A stretch of 64,000 bases of DNA from Xanthomonas cassavae CFBP 4642 (GTDB lineage: Bacteria; Pseudomonadota; Gammaproteobacteria; Xanthomonadales; Xanthomonadaceae), in contig NZ_CM002139.1 of the NCBI RefSeq assembly GCF_000454545.1, positions 3,516,447 through 3,580,446 on the forward strand. Reading direction: 5' to 3'. A model generated the notes under the pieces. It was not told the origin of the DNA. It worked only from the letters and a program-made list of their open reading frames with translations, and made no database searches. Positions 38,591 to 47,747 of this stretch are shown one piece after another (position 1 is the first letter of the stretch; the number at the start of each line of letters is the position of its first letter). The translations under genes were made by a program, and so were the position numbers.

Positions 38591-41500
38591 ATGATGACCG
38601 CCCGCCTTGTTTCGCCCCCCCCTGTCCGCCGGCCATCGCATGCACGCCTGTGCCGCATCAGCGTGCTGGCGCTTGCACTGAGTGGTGCCGTGGGCATCCT
38701 GGCCACGGGAACTGCCGCTGCGCAAAGCACCACTGCCGGCATTTACGGCAGTGTGCCGGCAGGCAGTGGTGCCACCGTTACCGCGCAGAGCGATACCGGC
38801 TTTACCCGTTCCGCAACCGTCGACGGCAGTGGCCGCTACGCGATCGGCAATCTCCCGGTAGGCACCTACACCGTCACCCTGCAACGCGAAGGCCAGGCTG
38901 CAGAGACGCGACGTAATATCGCCCTGCGCGTCGGTGCCGGCATCGATGTGTCCTTCGGCAGCAGCGATGGGTCCGGCGATACCGCCACCCTGGGCACCAT
39001 CACGGTAACTGGCAAGAACATTTCGCCGGTGGACGTCTCTGCCACGGCCTCGCGTACCGTGATCACCGCCGAACAATTGCAGCGCTTGCCGCTGGCGCGT
39101 TCGGGCGAGGCCATCGCGCTGTTGTCGCCCGGTGCCGTGCAAGGCAGCGGCTATTTCGGAAATGCGATTTCGTTCGGCGGCGCCGGCGTCACCGAGAACG
39201 CCTATTACCTCAACGGCTACCTCAGCTCCAACCCGCTCTCCAATATCGGGGGCGTGACCCTTCCATTCGGCGCCATCGATCAGCAGGAAACCTACACCGG
39301 CGGCTACAGCGCGCGTTACGGCCGCTCGGCAGGCGGCGTGCTCAGCCAGGTCGGCAAGCGCGGCACCAACCAATGGCATTTCGGTGCGCAGGTCTTGTGG
39401 CGTCCGAAGTCGCTATCCAGCGAGGATAAAAATGTCTTCTATCCCGATACCGCCCCTCCTTCCGGCTACGAATACAGCGATGAAAGCCTGCCCGGCACTC
39501 TTTACCGTAGCCGAAAGGACGACACCTTCTGGAATACGGTCTACAGCGTTTATGGCGGCGGCCCGCTGATCGAAGATCGCCTGTTCGTGTTCGTTGCCGC
39601 AGAGCAGGAACGCAGCGAAGGCGTGTCCACCGCTCGCCGGGACGACCCGGTGATCGGCCGCAACAGCTATCGCACCGATGAGCCGAAGGTCTACGCCAAG
39701 ATCGACTGGAACATCAACGACAGCAACATCCTCGAACTGACCGGCGTCAAGAACAATTCGCGCGATAGCGGTGTTTATAGCGACTTCAACGGCTATGCGG
39801 GTGTCAACGGCGACGCCAACGGCGCATTCGCCGATACGGTCAAGGTCAACGACCGCTATTACATCGGCAAGTACACCAGCTACATCACCGATGACCTGAC
39901 CCTGAGCGCCACCTATGGCAAGAGCCGCCAGACCGACTTCCGCAACAACCCCAGCACGGCGCCGCTGCTGAGCAATACCAATCTGCAGGATCCGGCCATT
40001 ACCGGTGGCAGCGAGATCCGCAACAACCAGACGTCCAGCCAGGCGCGCGATGGCGAAAACACCACGCGTGGCCTGCGCATCGACCTGGAATACGTGCTCG
40101 GCAGCCACACCCTCGCCGCAGGCGTGGACAACATGTATTTCAACGCCAACAACGAAGGCGTCATCACCACCGGCCCCGGCTTCGGCTGGGTCTACGGCCG
40201 CTCTTCGCGCCCCACCTCGCCCATCAGTGCTGCGCTGGGCGTGGGCCCGGCAGGTGGCAACGGTTACTACGCGTATCGCTCGGTATTCAATACGGCAACC
40301 AGCATGTCGGTCGAACAGAAAGCCTACTTCCTCGAAGACAAGTGGCAGGTCAACGACAAACTGCTGCTGACGCTGGGTATTCGCAACGACAAGTTCACCA
40401 ACTTCAACGACGCAGGTGAGCCTTACGTGACCAGTGGCGACCAGTGGGCGCCGCGCCTGGGACTGAGCTGGGACGTCTTCGGCGATTCGTCACTCAAGGT
40501 GTATGGCAACGCCGGTCGCTACTACCTGGCACTGCCCAATAGCGTGGCGATCCGCGGGGCATCGCCGTCCACGTTTACACGCGAATACTTCACCTACACC
40601 GGCATCGATGCGCAGGGCAGCCCGACCGGGCTGACGCCGGTCGCAGTCGATCCCTCCGCCGGATTCTCCTGCTCGGGCAATATCGTCTCGTCCAACCTGG
40701 AGTGCGGTCAGGCGCCGGATGCGGCCGGTATCGCCGCATCCGATCTCAAGTCGATGTACCAGGACGAATTCATGCTTGGCTTCGACAAGACGCTGGGCGA
40801 AAGCTGGGTGACGGGCGCCAAGGCTACCTATCGCACGTTGGGCGCCACCATCGACGACGTCTGCGACGCCGACCGGATGCGCACCAAGTTGACTGCAATC
40901 GGCGTGGATCCCAGCACCGTCAACGTGCCCGGCTGCATCATCTTCAATCCAGGCGAAACAAACTCTTTCAGCCTGGCCAACCTGGACGGTTCCGGCCGCA
41001 CCTCGGTCTCGATGTCGCCGTCGGACTGGGGCTTCGACAAAAAGGCCAAGCGAACCTATCTGGCAGTGGATCTTTTCCTGCAGCACCCCTTCGATGGCAA
41101 ATGGGAAGGCCGCATCGACTACACCTGGTCGCGCAACTTCGGCAATACCGAAGGTCAGGTCAAGTCCGATATTGGCCAGGCCGATGTGTCCAAGACACAG
41201 GATTGGGATGCGGCGGCATTGATGTGGTATTCGGGCGGCTACCTGGCCAACGATCGCCGGCACCAGATCAAGATCTACGGCTCCTACCAGATCGCACCGG
41301 AATGGCTGATCGCAGGCAATATCCGCGTGCTGTCCGGTACGCCGAAGTCCTGCCTGGGCTATGTCAGCATCAACGGCATCAGCGAAGATTCCGATGCCGG
41401 CGATCCGGTGGGCTATGGCTCGTCGTACCACACCTGCAACGGCCAACCATCGCGTCCCGGCGATGCAGGGCGCCTGCCCTGGACCAAGATTGTGGACCTC

Positions 41501-41701
41501 GGCCTGACCTACCGCCCGGCCTTTGCGGACAACAAGCTCGCCATGACCCTTCAGGCGTTCAATATCTTCAACGAGCGCAAGCCGTTGCAGGTCGACTCCA
41601 CCTGGGAAGACGACACTTTTACGCTGTCCAACACCTATGACATCGGCCGGTACTTCACCCAACCGCGCTATGCCATGTTCTCGGTGTCGTACGACTACTG
41701 A
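38591..41701 (+). CDS. TonB-dependent receptor, Oar-like with carboxypeptidase-regulatory N-terminus
   Basis: A 1036-residue outer-membrane receptor. After the signal peptide (cleavage near AAA-QS) comes a transthyretin-like carboxypeptidase-regulatory domain (GIYGSVPAGSGATV to GTYTVTLQ). The TonB-box/plug region follows (TITVTGKNISP, RSGEAIALLSPGAVQG, GGYSARYGRSAGGVL). The rest is a 22-strand barrel ending MFSVSYDY. It is of the Oar type common in Xanthomonas; the ligand is unknown. ATG 38591 or 38594 follows GGAGAG. Its C-terminal 200 residues are paralogous to the fragment at 1-579. A tonB-like gene lies downstream. Confidence 0.93.
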   Translation: MMTARLVSPPPVRRPSHARLCRISVLALALSGAVGILATGTAAAQSTTAGIYGSVPAGSGATVTAQSDTGFTRSATVDGSGRYAIGNLPVGTYTVTLQREGQAAETRRNIALRVGAGIDVSFGSSDGSGDTATLGTITVTGKNISPVDVSATASRTVITAEQLQRLPLARSGEAIALLSPGAVQGSGYFGNAISFGGAGVTENAYYLNGYLSSNPLSNIGGVTLPFGAIDQQETYTGGYSARYGRSAGGVLSQVGKRGTNQWHFGAQVLWRPKSLSSEDKNVFYPDTAPPSGYEYSDESLPGTLYRSRKDDTFWNTVYSVYGGGPLIEDRLFVFVAAEQERSEGVSTARRDDPVIGRNSYRTDEPKVYAKIDWNINDSNILELTGVKNNSRDSGVYSDFNGYAGVNGDANGAFADTVKVNDRYYIGKYTSYITDDLTLSATYGKSRQTDFRNNPSTAPLLSNTNLQDPAITGGSEIRNNQTSSQARDGENTTRGLRIDLEYVLGSHTLAAGVDNMYFNANNEGVITTGPGFGWVYGRSSRPTSPISAALGVGPAGGNGYYAYRSVFNTATSMSVEQKAYFLEDKWQVNDKLLLTLGIRNDKFTNFNDAGEPYVTSGDQWAPRLGLSWDVFGDSSLKVYGNAGRYYLALPNSVAIRGASPSTFTREYFTYTGIDAQGSPTGLTPVAVDPSAGFSCSGNIVSSNLECGQAPDAAGIAASDLKSMYQDEFMLGFDKTLGESWVTGAKATYRTLGATIDDVCDADRMRTKLTAIGVDPSTVNVPGCIIFNPGETNSFSLANLDGSGRTSVSMSPSDWGFDKKAKRTYLAVDLFLQHPFDGKWEGRIDYTWSRNFGNTEGQVKSDIGQADVSKTQDWDAAALMWYSGGYLANDRRHQIKIYGSYQIAPEWLIAGNIRVLSGTPKSCLGYVSINGISEDSDAGDPVGYGSSYHTCNGQPSRPGDAGRLPWTKIVDLGLTYRPAFADNKLAMTLQAFNIFNERKPLQVDSTWEDDTFTLSNTYDIGRYFTQPRYAMFSVSYDY

Positions 41702-41726
41702 TGCCCTCTCCCGTCAGCGTCGTTTG

Positions 41727-41754
41727 CCCAGCCCTGTCATGGGCTGGGTTTTTT
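41727..41754 (+). terminator. Terminator of the TonB-dependent receptor gene
   Basis: A perfect CCCAGCCC-TGTCAT-GGGCTGGG hairpin is followed by six T. It lies 25 bases after the stop. Confidence 0.9.
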
Positions 41755-42140
41755 ATGGACGCCACCGGCCCCGCCAACGTGTCTGCACAGGATGCCTAAG
41801 ATGGAATGGACCCGAGGTGGCGTTACGAGTCGGCAGGAATAGTGGGGCCGATTCGTCGGCTGTCGACGTACTGGAGCACCCCGGGATCGCCATCGGCGCG
41901 CAGTGCGCGGGGTGACCACCTCCGTGCACCAAATGGAGACGCCCGAGGGATTCGACCCTAAAATTCCGCACGCCTGGCCACGCGTCACAAGGCAGCCCAC
42001 GGGGCTGCCGCCAGACGCTAGGGTTACGCCTACCCACGCCATGCGAATCGCTTGTGCAGCCGCCCCGGCTGCGGTAAACCTACGCTACCGGATGGTGTAG
42101 TGCGTCCGGGCCGCGCTGGTCCTTTCCGCAGTTCCGTTCT
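41755..42140. other. Non-coding region between receptor and tonB-like gene
   Basis: Nearly 400 bases without a supportable gene. There is a hairpin GGCAGCCC-ACG-GGGCTGCC (41991-42009). On the minus strand a sequence resembling a tRNA T-arm (AGGGTCGAATCCCT, 41950-41964) is present. It lacks the other arms, so I do not call a tRNA. It could be an integration scar, but nothing proves it. Confidence 0.4.
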
Positions 42141-42151
42141 GGAGGTGGATG

Positions 42152-42766
42152 ATGGTTCGCACACGATCGCAGGTTTCCCTGCGTCCCACAGGCATCGATG
42201 CTTCGCGCGTTCTGGCAATGAGTACCGCGGTGGCCTTGCATTTGCTGGCCGGCGGTTTGTTGTTGATTCCGCTGTCGTATCGGGCGGTTCCGCAGCCCGC
42301 GCCGGAACCGCGCTGGGTCATGCCGATCACCATCGAGACCCCGCCGGCGCCACCACCGGTGCTTCCGGTCGAGGTGGAGTTCACTCCGAAGACGCATGTC
42401 CCGTCCACGCCGGTGACTGTGCAGGTGCAGACCCCTGTGATCAGTGAAGCGCCGGTGGTGGACACCGCATCGGTGGCACTCCCTGCCGCAGCCGACCCGG
42501 TGGGCGAGACTGCACCGGTGGCAACGACACCCAGCAGCGGACCGGTCGAGGCAGGCCAGTTGCAGTATCTGAGTTCGCCCGCTCCCAGTTACCCGGTGGC
42601 TGCACTGCGCGCAGGCCAGCAAGGCACAGTGATGCTGCGCGTGTTGGTCGGTACCGATGGACGCCCGGCCGAGGTGAGCGTGCAGACCAGCAGCGGTCAT
42701 CGCGCGCTCGATCTGGCCGCGCGTAGTCAGGTGCTGCGCAGCTGGCGCTTCCAGCCGGCGATGTAG
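42152..42766 (+). CDS. TonB-like energy transducer, C-terminally truncated by an amber codon
   Basis: A 204-residue inner-membrane/periplasmic protein that would pass proton-motive energy to outer-membrane receptors. One membrane helix (VALHLLAGGLLLIPL) is followed by a Pro/Val-rich stalk and the TonB C-terminal fold (PSYPVAALRAGQQGTVMLRV, ALDLAARSQVLRSWRFQPAM). The frame stops at TAG (42764-42766). The codons directly after it continue in frame as NGQAVQAYGLVPVSFSLN and end at TGA 42823, which is the normal end of the TonB domain. The protein therefore lacks its last beta-strand unless the amber is read through. GGAGG lies before ATG 42149/42152. Confidence 0.88.
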   Translation: MVRTRSQVSLRPTGIDASRVLAMSTAVALHLLAGGLLLIPLSYRAVPQPAPEPRWVMPITIETPPAPPPVLPVEVEFTPKTHVPSTPVTVQVQTPVISEAPVVDTASVALPAAADPVGETAPVATTPSSGPVEAGQLQYLSSPAPSYPVAALRAGQQGTVMLRVLVGTDGRPAEVSVQTSSGHRALDLAARSQVLRSWRFQPAM

Positions 42767-42823
42767 AATGGCCAGGCAGTGCAGGCCTACGGCCTGGTAC
42801 CGGTGAGCTTTTCGCTGAACTGA

Positions 42824-43194
42824 CCGCTTCGACGATAGACGTACAGCGGATCGCGGTGGCTCCGACCAGGCCACCGCGATCCGACTTTCCAAAAGGGCGC
42901 GCCGAGTGCTCGGGCGAGATTCCCCGCTGGAAGGGTGGCGAGACTCCCCCTGGAAGAATGACGCAAAAATGCGCCGGCGTTGCTGCGATCGCCTAACGCA
43001 GCAAGCTGCGTACTGGTCGCCCCTGCCAGCCGAGACACCAGCACCGTGGGCAAGGCCATGCATCACTTCGTGAACGCTCACGACCTTCATGGCTGCGTGG
43101 CGTTGCACAGGCAATCCGGTCATGAAACATCGGACGCGTGGCTTACGGCCAGGCGGCCGCCACGGGCTGCGGCACCGCAGGCCGCAATGCGGCC
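42824..43194. other. Intergenic region between tonB-like gene and rlmH
   Basis: About 370 bases. It holds the strong hairpin at 42847-42883. The rest has short open frames without ribosome sites or recognisable motifs. Confidence 0.5.
42847..42883 (+). terminator. Strong hairpin after the tonB-like gene
   Basis: A perfect 14-bp stem (CGGATCGCGGTGGC with its complement) has a 9-base loop and is followed by ACTTT. It lies 24 bases beyond the ancestral TonB stop at 42823, which supports 42823 as the original gene end. Confidence 0.7.
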
Positions 43195-43665
43195 TCAGGC
43201 GCGATGGTAAGGATGGTTTGCCAACATGGCCGCCGCGCGATACAGCTGCTCGGCCACGATCAGGCGCACCAGCATGTGCGGCAGGGTCAACGGGCCGATC
43301 GACCAGCTTTCGCTGGCGCTTTTCAGTACATCCGCGGCGTGACCTTCCGGGCCGCCGATCAGGAATGCCAGGTCGCGCCCCTGGCTGCGCCAATGCTCCA
43401 TGCGCTGGGCCAGTTGCTCTGAACTGAGCGGGCGGCCCGGCACGTCCAGCGCCACTACATGCGCGCTCTTCGGCAACGCCGCCAGCACGCGGCGACCTTC
43501 GTCGTCGATGGCGCGTTGCGCGTCGCGTCCCTTGCCGCGCAGGCCGGGTTCGATCTCGACCAGCTCCAGCGGCATCCAGTGCGAGAGACGTTTCTGATAT
43601 TCGGCAAACCCCTGCGCCACCCAGGACGGAGCGCGTTCGCCAGTGGCGATCAATCGGCATTTCAT
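43195..43665 (-). CDS. rlmH: 23S rRNA (pseudouridine-1915-N3)-methyltransferase
   Basis: A 156-residue SPOUT methyltransferase that modifies helix 69 of 23S rRNA. The N-terminus MKCRLIATGER matches the family start, so ATG 43665 is preferred over 43671. The knot region is FLIGGPEGHA, and the C-terminal LPHMLVRLIVAEQLYRAAAMLANHPYH is diagnostic. In many bacteria it directly follows rsfS; here two genes lie between. Confidence 0.95.
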   Translation of the reverse strand: MKCRLIATGERAPSWVAQGFAEYQKRLSHWMPLELVEIEPGLRGKGRDAQRAIDDEGRRVLAALPKSAHVVALDVPGRPLSSEQLAQRMEHWRSQGRDLAFLIGGPEGHAADVLKSASESWSIGPLTLPHMLVRLIVAEQLYRAAAMLANHPYHRA

Positions 43666-43785
43666 CGGCACATGATATCCGCGTCACAGCCCGGGCATCC
43701 CGCGACGGTTTGTCGTCGCGTGTCATGGTGTGGTTATGGCCGGCAATTAGTGTCGCTCGACCACCCAGCCCGCAGGAGTCGTTCG

Positions 43786-45321
43786 ATGCCGATTTTCGAT
43801 CCCGCCCGCCGCCAGGTTCTCAAGGGAAGCGCCGCCTTGATGGCCGCTGGCGCCCTTGGCAGCTTGAGCGCCTTGCAATCGCGCCAGGCCCGGGCCGCCA
43901 CGTCTACGTCGGCGCGACTTGCGCCGGTTCCCAGCCGCTACGGCCCGCTGGCACCGGTGGCCGACCAGAGCACCGGATTGCCGCTGCTGCAGCTGCCGCG
44001 CGGTTTCAGCTACCGCTCGTTCGGCTGGAGCGGCGACCGCATGGACGATGGCCAGCCCTGCCCCGACCGTCACGACGGCATGGCCGTGGTCGGCCTGCGC
44101 CGGCCCGACTGGCGCCCGGGCAGCGACCCGCTGCGCGGCCTGGAATACGTCTTGATCCGCAATCACGAACGCGGCGCCGGCAGCCCGTTCCGCGCACCGG
44201 CGATGTACGACACCGGCATCGTCAGCGGCACCCAGTCCGCCGGCGGCGGCACCACCACGCTGAGTTACGGCCGCCGTGGCTGGGGCAGCCTGGAACCCAG
44301 CCTGGGCGGCACCCTGGTCAACTGCGCCGGCGGCCCGACCTCGTGGGGCACCTGGCTGAGTTGCGAAGAGATCAAGACCAATGCGGTGTCCAGCACCGGC
44401 CGCAAGCACGGCTACGTGTTCGAAGTGGACCCGGACAGCCACCGCACCACCGGCCGGCCGCTGGTGGGCCTGGGCCGCTTCAGCCACGAGGCGGTGGCGA
44501 TCGACCCGCGCACCGGCATCGTCTATCTCACCGAAGACGACCGCAACAAGGCCGGGCTGTACCGCTTCATTCCCAACGACCGGCGTGGGCGTAACGGATC
44601 GCTGGAGAACGGCGGCCGGCTGCAGGCCGCGCGCGTGCGCGGTCGCCGCAATGCCGATCTGACCGTGACCAGCATCGGCCAGCAATTCCAGCTGGAATGG
44701 GTGGATATCGAAGAACCGGATCTGGACAGCATCGCCGCGCCGGCAGGCTTTGCAGATATCGGCGCCAACGACACCTTGAGCGGCCCGTTTGCGCAGGCCT
44801 GGGCCGATGGCGCGCTGCGCATGAGCCGCGGCGAAGGCATCTGGTACAGCTACGGCAAGCTGTTCATCGTCGACACCAGCACCGGCGTGGACGCGCAGGG
44901 CAGGCGCGGTTACGGCAATGGCGCAGTGTGGGTGCTGGACCTGTTCACCCAGCGCCTGAGCGCGCTGTTTGTCAGCGGCAACCAGCTCGCCGCGCACAAC
45001 CCGGACAACGTCACCGTGAGCGCGCGCGGCGGCGTGGTGCTGTGCGAGGACGGCGGCGAAAGTCCGGACGAGTACGGCCCGGGCGCACGCCTGCTGGGCC
45101 TGACCCGCCAGGGCGAGTCGTTCTATCTGGCCAAGAACAACGTGCAGCTCACCTCGCAGCAGATCGCCAACGCCGGCAAGACGATTGCCGAGGGCGACTA
45201 CCGCGATACCGAGTTCTGCGGCGCCTGCTGGGACCCGTTGGCGCGCACCCTGTTCGTCAACATCCAGACCCCGGGCATCACCCTGGCGATTACCGGGCCG
45301 TGGGAACGCGGACCGTTGTAA
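43786..45321 (+). CDS. DUF839/PhoX-type phosphatase, Tat-exported
   Basis: A 511-residue protein with a twin-arginine signal (ARRQVLKGSAALMAAGALG, cleaved near ARA-AT). AGGAG precedes the ATG. DUF839 blocks seen include NHERGAGSPF, GGTLVNCAGGPTSWGTWLSCEE, GRFSHEAVAIDPRTGIVYLTED and HNPDNVTVSARGGVVLCEDG. These match the PhoX family, a calcium- and iron-dependent alkaline phosphatase with a six-bladed propeller. Activity on phosphomonoesters is inferred from family. It lies on the plus strand between rlmH and the rsfS run and has its own hairpin after the stop. Confidence 0.85.
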   Translation: MPIFDPARRQVLKGSAALMAAGALGSLSALQSRQARAATSTSARLAPVPSRYGPLAPVADQSTGLPLLQLPRGFSYRSFGWSGDRMDDGQPCPDRHDGMAVVGLRRPDWRPGSDPLRGLEYVLIRNHERGAGSPFRAPAMYDTGIVSGTQSAGGGTTTLSYGRRGWGSLEPSLGGTLVNCAGGPTSWGTWLSCEEIKTNAVSSTGRKHGYVFEVDPDSHRTTGRPLVGLGRFSHEAVAIDPRTGIVYLTEDDRNKAGLYRFIPNDRRGRNGSLENGGRLQAARVRGRRNADLTVTSIGQQFQLEWVDIEEPDLDSIAAPAGFADIGANDTLSGPFAQAWADGALRMSRGEGIWYSYGKLFIVDTSTGVDAQGRRGYGNGAVWVLDLFTQRLSALFVSGNQLAAHNPDNVTVSARGGVVLCEDGGESPDEYGPGARLLGLTRQGESFYLAKNNVQLTSQQIANAGKTIAEGDYRDTEFCGACWDPLARTLFVNIQTPGITLAITGPWERGPL

Positions 45322-45328
45322 TGCGGTT

Positions 45329-45363
45329 GGCGCTGTCTGAGGGCACCACCTTCAGACAGCGCC
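45329..45363 (+). terminator. Hairpin after the PhoX-type gene
   Basis: A perfect 12-bp stem GGCGCTGTCTGA/TCAGACAGCGCC with an 11-base loop lies eight bases after the stop. It has no T-run. Confidence 0.55.
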
Positions 45364-45613
45364 GCAACCGTGGTGACGTGCGATCGCCTGCAGTGCAGCG
45401 CTGGTGGCGCCATCTACCGCCGCCCCGCATCGCGCGCAGGAATACCCACGATTTGAGCGTCCCTATCGCCAAGCGCTCAGCCCACGGCGGCCACCGGCGG
45501 CAACTGCAGGCCAGCGCAATGCAGCGCTGCATCAGGGCAATGCGGCGAGGATGCATGATCGCCCCAAGACAGCGCTCGTCAACCTGCACGCCAACGCGCG
45601 AGGCAGGCCCCGC

Positions 45614-46353
45614 TCAGTTGAACGCGAAGCGGCTGCGTTGCAGCTTGAGCCAGCGCTTGACCGCCTGTGCATCGTCCAACGCACGCATCGCGCGCACGTC
45701 CCGCCGCAGCTCGCCCACATCGTCGGATACATCCCGCTTGTACTGCGTCAGCAGCTTGTCCAACCGCTCGGGTTTGGGTTGCGTCGGCAGGTCCAGCCCG
45801 TACTCGTCGCAAAAATCCATCGCGTGCAGAGTCAGCTGGTGCTTGAGCTCCTTGCACTGACGGTCAAGCTCGCGGTTGTATTCCTGCAGCCGAACAGGGG
45901 TGATCGCATCCACTCCCTGCGCATCCAGCAGACCGATCTCCGCCTGCAGTTCGAGCAGGCCTAGCAGATCGTTAGCCTTGTAGGCGGCATTGAGGCGCTG
46001 CATGAGTTCGGTACGGGTGGCGTGATCGCTTGCGTCGCTGGCCCGGTCCGGGTGCAGACTGCTGGCCAGCTTGCGATACAGCTCGCGCAACGGAGGCGGC
46101 TGCACCTGTACCGCGGCGGCTTTTTCTTCCGAGCGGCGACGCCTTTGCTGGCTGCCCCGCTGTCTGGCCTGCTCGCGGGCATTCTCGGCGTCTGCCTGTG
46201 CCTGGTCGAGGCGCGCGTTGACCCGCTCGAAGAGCTCCTCGGGCGAATGCGTGCGGGCGACAGTCCCGCGCCGCCCGCCGCCCCTGGCGCCCGGCTTAGT
46301 TGCTGTAGCGCACTGGAGACGGGCACTTCGGGCAGCGTGGCCTTGCGGGGCAT
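45614..46353 (-). pseudogene. J-domain (DnaJ-like) protein gene, apparently frameshifted
   Basis: A J-domain (LYRKLASSLHPDRASD, with the HPD motif) is followed by a helical region that ends at 45614. Upstream of the GTG at 46105 the same frame stays open and coding-like (SPEELFERVN, then ARLDQAQADAENAREQARQR), but it has no start codon. A natural N-terminus, MPRKATLPEVPVSSALQQL, starts at ATG 46353, nine bases after the rsfS stop, in a different frame. The frames must join in the GC-rich stretch around 46265-46305. I therefore read it as one gene with a one-base-class frameshift. Alternatively only the shorter 163-residue protein from GTG 46105 is made. Confidence 0.7.
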
Positions 46354-46362
46354 GCGATTGAG

Positions 46363-46773
46363 TTACTCGGAATCGACGACGTCATCGCCCTCGGGCCGCT
46401 GGTCGCCCACTGTCCACAGGCGCTCCAGCGCGTAGAACTCGCGCACGCGCGGCAGCATCACGTGCACCACCACGTCGCCCAGGTCCACCAGCACCCATTC
46501 GGCTTCGCGCTCGCCTTCCACGCCCAGCGGCATCACATCCAGGCGCTTGGCGAACTTGACCACTTCGTCGGCGATCGACTTGACGTGGCGGGTCGAGGTC
46601 CCGGACGCGATCACCATGTAGTCGCAGACGCTGGACTTGCCGCGCACATCGATCTCGACCACGTCCTTGGCTTTCAGTTCCTCGACGGCGTCGCGTACGG
46701 TGGCCAACAGGGCCGGCACGGACGGCGGCGGATTCGGAATGGAGGTCTTGATGACTTGGGCTGGACTGGTCAA
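46363..46773 (-). CDS. rsfS: Ribosomal silencing factor RsfS
   Basis: A 136-residue protein that binds uL14 and blocks joining of ribosomal subunits in starvation. The conserved core includes [40 protein letters not shown] and [20 protein letters not shown]. No ATG is available; TTG at 46773 ([12 protein letters not shown]) is the best start. The acidic tail (DDVVDSE) runs close to the J-domain gene start. It lies 56 bases downstream of nadD. Confidence 0.92.
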   Translation of the reverse strand: MTSPAQVIKTSIPNPPPSVPALLATVRDAVEELKAKDVVEIDVRGKSSVCDYMVIASGTSTRHVKSIADEVVKFAKRLDVMPLGVEGEREAEWVLVDLGDVVVHVMLPRVREFYALERLWTVGDQRPEGDDVVDSE

Positions 46774-46829
46774 AGCGGCAACTCGATGGAATTGGCCTGA
46801 ATTATAGGCCGGTCCGGGCGAACGCGTGT

Positions 46830-47747
46830 TCAGCTCGCCGGGCGGGCGCAACCGTACAGGCCGTGCTGCGCGATAAACCCCGCCACGGCGGCCGGCACCA
46901 GAACCTGCCAGTCGGCGCCGCTGGCGATGCGGGCGCGCACCGCACTGGCCGATTCGCCACGCAACGGCTGCTGCAGTCGCCACAGCCGGCCGGCCGGCGA
47001 CGTTGCCAGTTGGTCCACGCTGGCCGCCCACCTGCCCTGCACCGCCGCTGCAAGCGCTGGGGAATGGGCCAGATCCAGCGCAGTGCCCGGGCGCGCGGCA
47101 ATCACCAAATGCGCCAGCCCGAACAGCGCCTCCCACTGGTGCCACTGGCTCAGCTCGACAAAGGCATCGGCGCCCAGCAACCAGGCGATCGGCGTCTGCG
47201 GACCCAGCGCCGCGCGTAGCTCGCGCAGCGTATCCACCGTGTAGGACGGCGCACCGTCGGCACGCGCGCGTTGCAACTCGCGAGGATCGAGCCTCAACCC
47301 GGGCTGGCCGGCAAGCGCCAGCGCCAGCATCTGCGCGCGCTGCGCAGCGGTGGCGCCAGGCGCGGCACGATGCGGCGGGTCGGCGGCCGGGACCAGATGC
47401 ATCACCGCACCGAGCGCGTCGCGCGCCGCGCAGGCAATGGCGAGGTGGCCCAGGTGGATCGGGTCGAAGGTGCCGCCGTAGTAAAGATGGAGCTGGGAAT
47501 CGGGATTCGGGATTCGGGAATCGGAAGAGCCCGGGGCCGCAAGGTGTTCGGCATGGAAGTGTTGCTGTTCCTGCGACCCGGAAGAGCTGGTTGCAAGGCT
47601 GGGCTGCGCAAGCTGGTCGGAATGGGCTCGCTGCCCTTCACCTTGCCCTTCACCTTGCCCTTCACCTTGCCCTTCACCTTGCCCTTCACCTTGCCCTTCC
47701 CGGGTCCCCGGTCCCGGGTCCCGGGTCCCGGCTCTCCCCGCCCTCAT
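46830..47747 (-). CDS. nadD: Nicotinate-nucleotide adenylyltransferase with repeat-encoded N-terminal extension
   Basis: NadD joins ATP and nicotinate mononucleotide in NAD synthesis. The nucleotidyltransferase core starts at about residue 86 ([18 protein letters not shown], with HxGH at 98-101) and ends with the [11 protein letters not shown] motif. The usual family length is about 215 residues; here the frame gives 305. The first 85 residues are low-complexity: a GEGQ run from a 12-bp tandem repeat, then a Ser/Gln-rich part and [10 protein letters not shown] encoded by the GGGATTC repeat. No ATG, GTG or TTG exists in frame between 47747 and the core. The ATG at 47747 overlaps the holA stop as ATGA, so the extension is probably translated. 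Confidence 0.9.
   Translation of the reverse strand: MRAGRAGTRDPGPGTREGQGEGQGEGQGEGQGEGQGEGQRAHSDQLAQPSLATSSSGSQEQQHFHAEHLAAPGSSDSRIPNPDSQLHLYYGGTFDPIHLGHLAIACAARDALGAVMHLVPAADPPHRAAPGATAAQRAQMLALALAGQPGLRLDPRELQRARADGAPSYTVDTLRELRAALGPQTPIAWLLGADAFVELSQWHQWEALFGLAHLVIAARPGTALDLAHSPALAAAVQGRWAASVDQLATSPAGRLWRLQQPLRGESASAVRARIASGADWQVLVPAAVAGFIAQHGLYGCARPAS
47632..47700. repeat. 12-bp tandem repeat (TGCCCTTCACCT x5.75) inside nadD
   Basis: Five perfect copies of TGCCCTTCACCT and a partial sixth occur from 47632 to 47700. On the minus strand they encode GEGQ repeats of NadD. An adjacent CCCGGGT array (47699-47733) encodes the residues just after the start. Confidence 0.95.

Noticed and set aside
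41737..42042. Minus-strand small open frames in the gap before the tonB-like gene
   Set aside because: There is no ribosome site, the codon use is irregular, and they overlap a terminator and a hairpin.
41755..42140. Possible tRNA or tmRNA gene
   Set aside because: Only a T-arm-like element is visible; the D-arm, anticodon arm and acceptor pairing are missing.
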